Origin: Wolfiporia cocos
Lineage: Eukaryota; Basidiomycota; Agaricomycetes; Polyporales; Phaeolaceae
Assembly: GCA_029448655.1 (NCBI GenBank)
Contig: JACCLO010000003.1
Span: 496,001 to 560,000, forward strand
DNA: 64,000 nucleotides
Reading direction: 5' to 3'
In this document: positions 1 through 8,932 of the stretch, piece by piece
Layout: the number at the start of each line of letters is the position of its first letter
Numbering within the stretch: position 1 is the stretch's first letter
Notes under the pieces: model-generated
Seen by the model: only the letters and a program-made list of their open reading frames with translations
Database searches by the model: none
What the model was told of the DNA's origin: nothing
Made by a program: the position numbers and the translations under genes

Positions 1-35
1 TGCGAGGTATCGTAAGGAGAGTTACGTCATGGCCA
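1..35 (-). mobile_element. Left flank of Gypsy-1 insertion, end of LINE remnant
   Basis: These bases lie outside the Gypsy-1 target duplication (gtaat at 36-40) and by position continue the decayed non-LTR retrotransposon found at 8933-10150. Removing Gypsy-1 and one duplication joins the two pieces. Nothing else can be read from so short a piece. Confidence 0.5.
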
Positions 36-40
36 GTAAT

Positions 41-411
41 TGACACAAGCGTATTCTTAAGCAACTACTCAGGGGAATATGACTCGCGTGAAAGCGTATT
101 CCTGATCTGAGGCTACTCAAGGCAACAAAGGCCAAGACGAGTCTGGGGTGCTCCCTGCTCGTCTGGCTGGTATATATGCTCGTAGGCTGTTTGTACATGT
201 TTGGCTACTATACAGTATTACGTAAGCTGGTAGACCGTTTAGAGTATGGTAAACCCTATCGTAGGTGTAGAGCCACATCAAGGGTGTCCGGGGTCTGTGT
301 AGGCACGTGTGGGGTGTTTGGGGTCCTTGCACGTGATGCGTAGGTGGGCGCTTAGATAAGATAAGGGTCGTCACTAGTAGATGTCTTGTTGGAGAAAATC
401 GGCTTGTGACA
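41..411 (-). repeat. 3' LTR of Gypsy-1
   Basis: A 371-bp repeat matching 8557-8927 with one mismatch. In element sense it runs from 411 down to 41. It contains a TATA-like tatatat (171-177), and about 30 bp downstream in sense the sequence AGACTCGTCTT (144 down to 134), which I take as the start of the R region. The end of the Pol-derived reading frame (stop near 374) lies inside this LTR. Confidence 0.95.
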
Positions 412-830
412 GTACCCCCTCTTCTAGCTGCGTGTCCCCACGCCCAGCAATCACTTTGTACATAGTTTGGTCAACATGGCACGGGTGGTCTACGGTTTTG
501 GTGCATATGTGTGGGTGCACCAGTTGGAGGGTGTTCAAGACCGGGTAGATCCAGTATCCTATTGATTCAGGTATAGTGGATTCTATCGGTTCTCCAACTC
601 GTATTCCGTATTGCATGACCCGTGTTCGTGGATCGCAGAACCAGAAGTTACGAACGACAAGCTTCTTTTCATAGGCGTAGAACGGTATGCTGCCTTTGAC
701 TAGAAGCGTGCTGTCTATGTCGTTGTATATTATGAACTCCTTCGGGTTCTCCCTAAGTCCCATTTCCCGAGCTTTTCGTTCGAAGTCCTCCCACTCAGGA
801 TCCCAGTTGGATTTAGAGTGGTCCCAGCCA
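374..830 (-). CDS. Conserved C-terminal Pol extension of Gypsy-1, unknown function
   Basis: A reading frame that follows the chromodomain-like end of Pol and stops inside the 3' LTR, open from about 830 to 374. Residues include WDPEWEDFERK, NFWFCDPRT, ESTIPES, WIYPV and a C-terminal SQADFLQQDIY. The same block occurs in Gypsy-2 (38798-39240) with clear similarity (WFC, ESTIP, WIYPV, AGRGDTQLEEGVLS), so it is not chance. In Gypsy-1 it is out of frame with Pol because a T-run at 840-845 has six bases where Gypsy-2 has five. With one base fewer, Pol would read straight into this block. The polypurine tract before the LTR is translated as QLEEG. I do not recognise the fold. It could be an integrase tail or a chromatin-targeting segment. 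Confidence 0.6.
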
Positions 831-3800
831 GTGAGTCTGTTTTTTCCACTGGTTACCTGGTGCGGATGGTCTAGCTTCGAAGAACTTTGTGACTAGCTCT
901 TGGTAATGGTTCATTCCACGTTTTCGTTCCCATGTTTTAGTCCCGTCAGACCACTCGACTTCTAGCTCGACTCGCCCTCGGTCTTCCCTGGATTCGAGGA
1001 TCCTGAGAGGCCTGCGAGCGTCATTGCTTTCCGTCAGTTCGTTGTGGTTCTGGTTGGGGAAGGCGGGCGGTCTGTATGGTAGGAGTAAGACCTCGTTGAA
1101 TACTGGGTATATCCCGCGCATGTCTGCGGGGAGGTCTAGTTCGTACGCTCCATGCCCGACCTTCTTGGTGACCTTGTACGGTCCAAATCGCTTGGAGTCA
1201 AGCTTCTTAGTTGGGTGGCCCATATTTATGTTGCGGCCGTCAACCCAGACTAAGTCGCCTTCAGAGTACGATAGTGGCGATGCCCGTTTCCTATTATAGT
1301 ACTCTTTCATGCGTAGCTTAGCTTTCTCCAGGTTCTGTGAAGCGAGTTTGGATATCGTGTGCATGTGTTCGACCCAATCCCGTGCTACCCCCTCTTCTTG
1401 TTCTGGCGCCTCTACACCTGTGAAGGGGTGGTATCCGTGCGTAAGGTAAAAGGGACTATATCCCGTGCTACTGTGTACGTGTGTCTTGTACGCAAAGCTT
1501 GCCAGCGGGAGTAAGTCCGGCCAGTTCGTATGAGTCTCATTAATAAATAACCTAAGGTAGACCTCGAGTTCCTGGTTCATACGTTCCGTTTGCCCGTCTG
1601 TCTGTGGGTGGAACGCGGTACTCGGGTTTCCCTGTATGCCTAATCTACGATATACGTCTTTTATGAATTCTGCTACGAACTGTGGTCCTCTGTCGCTAAA
1701 TACTTTCTTAGGTAGTCCGTGTTGTGTATATACTTTGTCTATAAATATGTTGGCCCATCCTTCGGCCAATAGTTTAGTCGTTGTTGGTACAGCTATATAG
1801 TCCTTTGACTTCATGTCTACTACTACAATTATCGCGTCGCGACCCTTGGAAGTGGGGAGTCCCGTGATCATGTCTACGGAAATGTTCTCCCAGTTGTGTG
1901 CTGGAGTCGGGTTCGGGTTGAGTGGAGCCGCGCGTTTGGATTGGTCCGGCTTAGCGGCCTGGCACTTGATACAAGCTTTGACGTACTGGCGAATGTCTGA
2001 ACGCATTTTGGGCCACCAGTAGTGTTGGTGTATAGCTGTGTACGTGTTTTCGGTGCCAGGGTGTCCCGCTGAGACGGTGTCGTGGAATGAAGAAATGATT
2101 TTTCCGATCAATTCTTCGTCCCGAGGGATAATTAACCTCCCCCTCCTATATCGCAGACCATCCTCGGTCGTTTCTCCTACTTCTACTCCTTCCTTTCCAT
2201 CGTAGAGAGCGGCTTCCGCTTTGACCCTCTCTTTTACTTCGTCGTGGGTGATACCCTTGACTACAGTATAGAATGAGGATCGCAGCCTTTCTGCGCTATC
2301 TTGGACGAAGAGGTGCGGCTTCAGGACGACTTGCCCTTTGAGGTGATCCTTGTCGTTGCCATGATCACTTCTTCGGGAAAGCCCATCGGCCCTTCCATTG
2401 GTCTTGCCGGGGATGTGTACGAGTTGTAGGTCATACTCGGCGAGTTCCGTCATCCACCGGGCTTGTCGTGGATTAATTTTCTGCGGGGTCTTAAAATACT
2501 CTAGGTTCTTATGGTCCGTTAGTACTTCTACAGGGTGTTTGCCACCCATTACGAAATGCCGCCATTCATCAAGTGCGCGCATGATGGCGAGGAGCTCTCG
2601 GTCGTAAATTTCGTAGTTCCGTTCTGCCGGTAGCATCGTCTTACTCTGGTAGGCGATGGGTTTCCAGATGCCGTCTTGTTTCTGCATGAGGCAGGCTCCG
2701 GTTGTGAAGTCCGAAGAGTCTGCCTCGATGCGGAAAGGGTCGTCATCGTTTGGTATCCCTAACACGGGTGCTTCGATAAATATTTTCTTTAACTTATTGA
2801 AACACTCCTGTTCTGCCGTACCCCACTGCCAAGGCGTGTCCTTGGTTAGGTTTATCAGTGGGCGTGCTACCGTGGAGAACTTAGGTATAAATCTCCGGTA
2901 GAAGTTTGCGAATCCTATGAAGGACTGCACTTCTTTCTTGTTCCGAGGTGCGGGCCATTCAGCCACTGCCGCCACCTTCACGGGGTCCATACGGATTTGC
3001 CCGTGAGAGATTATATGTCCTAAGTATTCTACTTCCGACTTCATAAACTCGCATTTCTCTGGTTTACAAGTCAACTTGTTTTGACGGAGAACGAGCAGAA
3101 CCTTGCGCAGGATCTCTTTGTGCTCTGCCTCGGTCTCCGTGAAAACAAGTATGTCGTCTAAATATACAATGACCTTTCCAGTCATTATCAGGTCTCGGAA
3201 TATGTCATTCATCAAAGTCTGGAACGTGCCTGGTGCGTTGCACATTCCGAAGAACATCACTAATGGCTCGTATAGCCCTCTATTAGTGATGAAGGCGGCT
3301 TTTTCTTCGTCGCCTTCTTTGATTCTGACGTTCGTGTATCCCCAACGAATGTCCAATTTAGAGAAGTACTTAGCTCGCTTTAGCTTGTTGAGCAGCTCCG
3401 TGATCAGAGGGAGCGGGTACCGATTCTTCTTGGTCATCTGGTTCAACTTCCGATAGTCCTGAATGGGTCTCAGTTTCCCATTCTTCTTCTTGACGAAGAA
3501 GAATGGTGCCCCCCATGGTGACTTGGATGGCCGGATCCGTCCAGTCCGTAACTGTTCTTCTAAGAAGTCGTCTAACACCTCTTGTTCTCGGGGCGATAGG
3601 GCATAGATCTTGCCGGCGTAGGGTTCGGAGTTCGGTTGGAGTTCTATGGCGTGATCCCACGGTCGCCTTTCGGGGAGTTGGTCGAATTCCGTTTCCTTAA
3701 ACACGTCTTCGAACTCGTGTAAGTACTCGGGGACCACTTCCTCGAAAGTCTTGGCTTCCGTGGTTTTGCCGGTGGCGATGGCAATCTTGGTTGCCTTTGT

Positions 3801-4823
3801 CGTGCGGACTCGCTCAGCGATGTCGGCCCGGCACTCGTCCCTATTGCGTATCCAGGCGTCAGCAAAGATATAATATATATGGTCACCGTCCTCGATCTGC
3901 TCATGTTTGCAGTCGCAGGTGAAGGTGATTCGGTGTTTCTTCCAGTCGATGGTGGGATTGTGATCTTCCAACCAATCGAAGCTGAGGAATATGTCAGCCG
4001 AGCTCAGCTCGGTGACGTGGAACTTGCGCGTTTCCAAATGCGTGTCGATCTGCATCTGAAGTTCGACATAGTGCGTCATTTTGCCCGCAGCATTGGTACT
4101 ACTGTCAGCGTTGTACAGTTTGACGGGTCGGTCTAGTGGGAGTTGCTCGAGTTTGTGTTCCTCCATGTAGGCACGACTGATGACCGATCCCGTTGAACCG
4201 GAGTCTATCAGTGCCTTTGTGAAGAGGGCGCGTCCGTCAGGGCGGTGGAGGGTGATCGGTACTTCAATCTGCCTTCCCCGTTTTCCCGTCTGGATTACCA
4301 CTACATTCCCTCTGAGTTTCTCACCAGTAGAGCTGAACCCCTGTGTTCCGCGTCTGGTTTCCCTGATGCTTTTTACTATGCGCGTGTCTGGTGTCATGTT
4401 GCATTTGAGTATGAACTGGGCGATTCTGTCCCCATACTCGACCTGATAATCTGTTCCAGTCTGCTTATTCAGTATGACTTTTAACCGACCGGTGTAGTCT
4501 TCGTCGACTACCCCGGCCTCCACGTCGACTCCCTTCAAGGCAAGTCCGGATTGTGGAGCTATGCGGCCGTATACACCGGGTGGCATTCGGATCATTATGC
4601 CTGTATCCACGGTGATACGCTTCCCGTTTGGTATAACGACTTCCTCCGCAGAGTGAAGGTCATAACCCGCGGCTCCTTTGCTTTTGCGCTCAGGGGGAAT
4701 TGCCCGCGGGTGGTCTAGGTTATATGTCGAGCGTGACAGCCTTCTTCTTGGCTCATCGACACCGCATTTTCTTTTCTGTCTTTTTCTGGACTGTAGGCTT
4801 AGATGCGTCTGCCATTTGCACAT
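813..4823 (-). CDS. pol: Gypsy-1 Pol: dUTPase-protease-RT-RNase H-integrase
   Basis: An open frame of 1,336 codons. Residues 49-165 form a trimeric-type dUTPase with five motifs: GAAGYDLHSA, a motif 2 reading APQSGLALKG, VVDEDYTG, GDRIAQ and RGTQGFSSTG. The aspartic protease has LIDSGSTGSV (about 205-214). Reverse transcriptase shows YLDDILVF with the Asp pair at 556-557, RNase H starts at EADSSD, and integrase has an HHCC zinc region, SDRGPQF and the DGQTER motif. The C-terminus (EVEWSDGTKTWE) resembles a degenerate chromodomain. Motif 2 normally reads PRSGLA; Gln here replaces the Arg that is present in Gypsy-2, which may weaken dUTPase activity. The ATG at 4823 is probably incidental: Gypsy-2 indicates that this lineage makes Gag and Pol from one frame. 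The frame stops at 813 because of the T-run indel noted at 840-845. Confidence 0.93.
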   Translation of the reverse strand: MCKWQTHLSLQSRKRQKRKCGVDEPRRRLSRSTYNLDHPRAIPPERKSKGAAGYDLHSAEEVVIPNGKRITVDTGIMIRMPPGVYGRIAPQSGLALKGVDVEAGVVDEDYTGRLKVILNKQTGTDYQVEYGDRIAQFILKCNMTPDTRIVKSIRETRRGTQGFSSTGEKLRGNVVVIQTGKRGRQIEVPITLHRPDGRALFTKALIDSGSTGSVISRAYMEEHKLEQLPLDRPVKLYNADSSTNAAGKMTHYVELQMQIDTHLETRKFHVTELSSADIFLSFDWLEDHNPTIDWKKHRITFTCDCKHEQIEDGDHIYYIFADAWIRNRDECRADIAERVRTTKATKIAIATGKTTEAKTFEEVVPEYLHEFEDVFKETEFDQLPERRPWDHAIELQPNSEPYAGKIYALSPREQEVLDDFLEEQLRTGRIRPSKSPWGAPFFFVKKKNGKLRPIQDYRKLNQMTKKNRYPLPLITELLNKLKRAKYFSKLDIRWGYTNVRIKEGDEEKAAFITNRGLYEPLVMFFGMCNAPGTFQTLMNDIFRDLIMTGKVIVYLDDILVFTETEAEHKEILRKVLLVLRQNKLTCKPEKCEFMKSEVEYLGHIISHGQIRMDPVKVAAVAEWPAPRNKKEVQSFIGFANFYRRFIPKFSTVARPLINLTKDTPWQWGTAEQECFNKLKKIFIEAPVLGIPNDDDPFRIEADSSDFTTGACLMQKQDGIWKPIAYQSKTMLPAERNYEIYDRELLAIMRALDEWRHFVMGGKHPVEVLTDHKNLEYFKTPQKINPRQARWMTELAEYDLQLVHIPGKTNGRADGLSRRSDHGNDKDHLKGQVVLKPHLFVQDSAERLRSSFYTVVKGITHDEVKERVKAEAALYDGKEGVEVGETTEDGLRYRRGRLIIPRDEELIGKIISSFHDTVSAGHPGTENTYTAIHQHYWWPKMRSDIRQYVKACIKCQAAKPDQSKRAAPLNPNPTPAHNWENISVDMITGLPTSKGRDAIIVVVDMKSKDYIAVPTTTKLLAEGWANIFIDKVYTQHGLPKKVFSDRGPQFVAEFIKDVYRRLGIQGNPSTAFHPQTDGQTERMNQELEVYLRLFINETHTNWPDLLPLASFAYKTHVHSSTGYSPFYLTHGYHPFTGVEAPEQEEGVARDWVEHMHTISKLASQNLEKAKLRMKEYYNRKRASPLSYSEGDLVWVDGRNINMGHPTKKLDSKRFGPYKVTKKVGHGAYELDLPADMRGIYPVFNEVLLLPYRPPAFPNQNHNELTESNDARRPLRILESREDRGRVELEVEWSDGTKTWERKRGMNHYQELVTKFFEARPSAPGNQWKKQTHWLGPL

Positions 4824-7086
4824 CTGAGTCTACAACCGGGTCTACGTCCATTGGCACATAGTTTACATTAATACTAGAGGAATTAAGCACGGTTTTATCC
4901 TCCCGCCAAGCTCCGGTGGGAGGCTCCTCTGAGGCTGTTACAAACGAATCGTCGGAGCATGTTGAAGCTCCGTCGTCGTCACCAGGCGCCAAATCTACTG
5001 AACGTGGTACAGATATGTAATCAAATATCGGGGCCCCGGTTCCTAGCCCATATAGTCCATCCACCGGTTTGTTACCCTCCGAGGCAGATTCGGAGATAGA
5101 GACATTTACTGGTTCCTCGATCTCCAGAACTGAAAACTTATTATTAGAGAGGGGATGTACCTGAGTGAATCCGGCTTCCTTCGCAGCCTCCGGATTTTCC
5201 TTGGCCCATGCGGCCACCATTCGCACGAAGTCTTCCTGGGATACTTCCCCGAGGACTTTTTCTGCTGGTGGGCCTTCAACGGCCTGGCGGGTGCGCGCCG
5301 GTTGTGAGGGTCCGGCACCGGTATTCCCTCCACTGGTAGCTGCTCAGGGCTTCCAGTTGGGTTGGTGCCAGACGGGCTTGTTGCAGCCCTTCCCTGGTGC
5401 CTCTGATTGCATCTTGCTACAAGAGTGGCACTTCCTCTTGAGAAAATTGGCCTGTTCTTCGGCTCAGACCGCGTGGTTCCCAATGTCGATGTTGTCGGCC
5501 GACCTTTTCCCTTGTCGGCACCCTTAACCGTGTCCCTGCCGTGGCGCAGCTTTTCTTCATCGCGGAGACGTCGCATTGCGTTGTCCGTCCTGAGGATAGC
5601 CTGTTTCCAGGATTCGTAGTCCTCGGGGATCTGGACGTTGTACCCGCGTTGCAATTTGTCATTTACCGTGGCGGCGACGAAAGCGGAGTGTACTGCCGTA
5701 TAGATTTCCTTCGGGATGGCAGAGGTGACCCAGCGATGAACAATCTGGTTCTCCTTGTCATACTTTGCTTCCGAAAGAAGTCCTTCCAGCTCCTGGAAGT
5801 ACTCCTCGCCTTTGCCGATGGTCATCGAGAGTTTTTCCGCTGCAACTGCCGATTTCTTTTCCAAATCGGGGTCGTCGAACTTCTGGTGGAGTTCCCAGAT
5901 GAAGCGGAGCCAACTCAGATGCCACTGTCCATCACGGTAGTGTTCCTGCGTGAAAGCCGTTACCCATGAATCCACCTTAGGTCCTCGTATCAACGAGATG
6001 GCCGTGCCGATCTTTTTGCTGTCGGTGAAGAGCAGCGGCCGGTTGTCGTCGATGTAGAGCTTCAGGCGCATGACCCAGGCGATGAAGTTCTCGCCGGTGA
6101 AGGGTTCGGGTTCGCGCACCTTGGACTTGTACCGGGGGTCAGGCTGCGGCTCCGGGAGCATTGAGTAAGCGTCCCATTGCGAGCTCGCCGGTTTCTCAGG
6201 CCTCCACATGGACGCACGCGTTCCCGGGAGAGGCGCGGCTCTCCAGGTGTTCACATGCGCCGTCTGTGGTGCTACCGACGGAGGGACCGGGGGCTGTGCA
6301 GCCATGACCGAAAAGGGGACCTGCGGGGTGATGACCGGGGGGGTGTAGCCGGGTAAGAACGGGTTCGTTTGCCGCGAGCCGATGTTGGATGCCGGGCGCG
6401 TGGCCGAGTTCACCGGTGGGGGAGATCCCATGTGCACGGACCTTACCCAGTTTTTGACCGGCCGGAAACGTTCTTCCGGGACCGAGGGTACTGACCTGAC
6501 GGGGGGGGGGATGCTGCGTGTGTATCGATGCTGCATCGCCCGCTGCCAATGCGTCTGCTTGAAGCTGTTGAGCTTCGCGCAGGAAACGGGCCCCCATGTC
6601 GGCGTTCCATACCCCGGTTTGAACCATTATTGCGGCCACGTCTTGGCACTGAAAACCGAAATCCGCTGAGGTGGGGTTGGGCGGGGAAGCCCACTGCATG
6701 GCGAGAGGTGAGTCGATGTGACCCAGTTGGCTGCCTCTGCGTACAGTGTTGGACTGTTCCCTTGCCAGGTGAAATGCTTGGTCCAGTCGTTCGACGCCGG
6801 GACCCTGGTCCTGCTGCAATGCTCCGTAGGGGAGTGATCGTGCGGGGGAGTTTCGACCAAGGGTTCCGTCATGGACCTGAGCGACTTCTACCGGTGGGCA
6901 CGGAGCGTGGATGCTGTCCGCTACCGAAAGTAGGGCGAAGTCGTTGGGTAAGCCGTGCACCTGGTAGTTCACCCACTGCCCTGGGCGATACGGGTCGATT
7001 GGTGCCGAAGCCGGGGTCGGGGCTTCGAACGGGTTGCGTGCGGGCCGTGGGGCGTGGATGTAGTCGATGTCGTGAGGGGCGGCCAT
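4753..7086 (-). pseudogene. gag: Gypsy-1 gag, frameshifted
   Basis: Gag starts at the ATG near 7086 (MAAPHDIDYIHAPRP). It is broken by a change of frame at a run of ten C in sense (G at 6501-6510); nine bases would keep the frame. A second frame change lies near 5470-5540, and a TGA follows the sequence HQPNWKP near 5355. The central part (WRAAPLPGTRASMWRPEKP, YKSKVREPEPFTGENF) matches the gag of Gypsy-2. A zinc-binding candidate, CHSC followed by GKGCNKPVWH, lies near 5400-5450 with spacing C-x2-C-x11-C-x5-H, unlike the usual retroviral knuckle. The C-terminal part is acidic and serine-rich. A TGA near 4753 and a one-base insertion near 4728 separate it from Pol; Gypsy-2 lacks both changes. 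Confidence 0.8.
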
Positions 7087-7793
7087 TGTAACGTAAATGA
7101 ATTTGTAGGTATGGATGAAGAGTCGCGACGTTTGACTGCGCTACCCGCCCACTGTGGATCAGCCTATAGCTGCGATCGGGGTGGTAACTAGAAACAGTCG
7201 GTGTCCACTCTTATCAGGAACCACCTCTTTTCGGAGATGTGCCAAGAAACGCCGAGGGGTTTTCTTCCCTCAGCCGGCAAGAAATTCCTGCCTCCGAAAC
7301 CTCGTCCAGCCCCGAAGCTAATTTGGGATACCGGGGGCACGGGATCTAAACCCTTGTGATGGAGGGTCTAAAAACTATCGTAGGGGGCCAAGTGGCCGTA
7401 TAGTGTGAGCTGTGTCGCGCTCCTTCAGCCGCCTTGTGGGGCGCTGGGTTGTATAGTGACGGGGGGGCGGTAATGCCCGTATAGTGGCGCGGTAATGCGC
7501 GTAAATAGATGTACAGTGCTTCAGTACACTGCCACAGGGCCCCTTAACGCCTTTGACTATTACACGTTGGGTGCACAATTACTGTGGTGGGGTTTTAACC
7601 CAAGACCTTTACGCCGCGTTGCACGACGGTGGTCCAGTAGCTTTGAAGCAACGGTAGGAGTGGTCCCCTACACGCTGTTCGCAAGTGTATTCCCCCAGAA
7701 CCCTGTCCCTTGTCCCTGGGATACGGGAGGATAAGAGTTTATACACCCGAATCAACCGAAGTCAACTCGAGGGCGAAGAAACAATGCACTTTG
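7087..7793 (-). other. Untranslated leader of Gypsy-1
   Basis: Sequence between gag and the inserted solo LTR. I see no convincing coding region. Together with 8498-8544 it gives a leader of roughly 750 bp. Confidence 0.6.
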
Positions 7794-8492
7794 TGTCACA
7801 GATTTGGGACATGCCACTATTTTTCCCGTATTTTTACCTATTTATCTGGTATTTCTACGACCTTGTAGACATTTACGCTGCTAAGCGCCCGTCTACACGT
7901 ACACGCAACCAAACAACATGTACACAACGCGGTATACGTCCACCTGTCATAACAACACGTACATAACATGCTTGTACGCGTCAATGACTCAGCGGACTAA
8001 CCTCCGGTGTCACGTGCCTTACTCATATCCCGATACCGGGCTATGTCAGTACAATTGGATAAGCGGTCTGCTCGTTATCACATGCCAATGACCTTACGAT
8101 TACTCATATCCCAATACCGGAATATAAGAATCACATGCATGGCTTACTAACGTAGTTACAGCCACTTCCACAACATGGACCTACGATCCAAACAAACGCT
8201 CTTACTGGTGCGGCCATTACCGGTGCACATGGTCTACTGTAGTTTACGACTTAACCATATTAGTTATGTCTGCGCACAGACCACCTTCATGTTTGGCTCC
8301 CTTACCGGTAACCAAACAAAGCATGTATATAAGTAGGGCTATCGCTGCGGATAAGCCTTAGATTTGTTCTCTGCATTCGCACAGTTACACAACATCTCTG
8401 CTTGCGCCCACTAGTCTCCTCACCAACCTTCAGCAACTCCTTCAAGTCGCCTATAAGGTTATAGTGTGAGTCCCACAGTCTAGTCTGTGTCA
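7794..8492 (+). repeat. Solo LTR of the Gypsy-3 family inside Gypsy-1 leader
   Basis: A 699-bp copy, the same length as the Gypsy-3 LTRs at 44233 and 53535, differing at scattered positions. It starts TGTCACAGATTTGGG and ends AGTCTGTGTCA. The flanks are an exact 5-bp duplication ctttg (7789-7793 and 8493-8497). The insertion postdates Gypsy-1, and the internal region was lost by LTR-LTR recombination. Confidence 0.95.
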
Positions 8493-8544
8493 CTTTGCCC
8501 CTAGTGCGCCAGGGTTGTTCTGGAATGAACTCAGAACGGGGTGG

Positions 8545-8555
8545 AGACTCGTCTT
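8545..8555 (-). promoter_or_regulatory. Primer-binding site of Gypsy-1, self-complementary type
   Basis: Directly after the 5' LTR (CA, then T at 8556) the sense strand reads AAGACGAGTCT. Its reverse complement AGACTCGTCTT occurs in the 3' LTR at 144-134, about 30 bp downstream of a TATA box, where transcription should begin. This matches the arrangement known for Tf1 of fission yeast, where the RNA 5' end primes its own minus strand. I see no obvious tRNA 3'-end match. Confidence 0.7.
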
Positions 8556-8556
8556 A

Positions 8557-8927
8557 TGACACAAGCGTATTCTTAAGCAACTACTCAGGGGAATATGACT
8601 CGCGTGAAAGCGTATTCCTGATCTGAGGCTACTCAAGGCAACAAAGGCCAAGACGGGTCTGGGGTGCTCCCTGCTCGTCTGGCTGGTATATATGCTCGTA
8701 GGCTGTTTGTACATGTTTGGCTACTATACAGTATTACGTAAGCTGGTAGACCGTTTAGAGTATGGTAAACCCTATCGTAGGTGTAGAGCCACATCAAGGG
8801 TGTCCGGGGTCTGTGTAGGCACGTGTGGGGTGTTTGGGGTCCTTGCACGTGATGCGTAGGTGGGCGCTTAGATAAGATAAGGGTCGTCACTAGTAGATGT
8901 CTTGTTGGAGAAAATCGGCTTGTGACA
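8557..8927 (-). repeat. 5' LTR of Gypsy-1
   Basis: A 371-bp copy of 41-411. In this copy the predicted RNA 5' end reads AGACCCGTCTT (8660 down to 8650), so one base of the pairing with the primer-binding site is lost. The TATA-like element is at 8687-8693. Confidence 0.95.
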
Positions 8928-8932
8928 GTAAT

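Larger units (their letters stand above)
41..8927 (-). mobile_element. Gypsy-1, full-length Ty3/gypsy retrotransposon with internal dUTPase
   Basis: An 8,887-bp LTR retrotransposon read on the minus strand. It is bounded by 371-bp direct repeats (41-411 and 8557-8927) starting TGTCACAAGC and ending GCTTGTGTCA in the element sense, and flanked by the 5-bp duplication gtaat (36-40 and 8928-8932). In sense order it holds a 5' LTR, a primer-binding site, a long leader, gag, pol (dUTPase, protease, RT, RNase H, integrase, chromodomain-like segment), a further conserved C-terminal coding block, a polypurine tract and the 3' LTR. I found one difference between the LTRs (position 139 versus 8655), so insertion looks recent. 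Pol is open over 1,336 codons, but gag carries several lesions. A 699-bp solo LTR of the Gypsy-3 family is inserted in the leader. The host sequence is a dead LINE. Confidence 0.95.

Noticed and set aside
4753..4823. Gag/pol overlap of Gypsy-1 as a programmed frameshift site
   Set aside because: Gypsy-2 has the two regions in one phase, and Gypsy-1 shows a stop and a one-base insertion relative to it, so mutation explains the offset better.
6528..7091. 187-residue plus-strand ORF opposite gag
   Set aside because: It lies antisense to the recognisable Gypsy-1 gag, has no domain, and reflects codon bias of the GC-rich gene.
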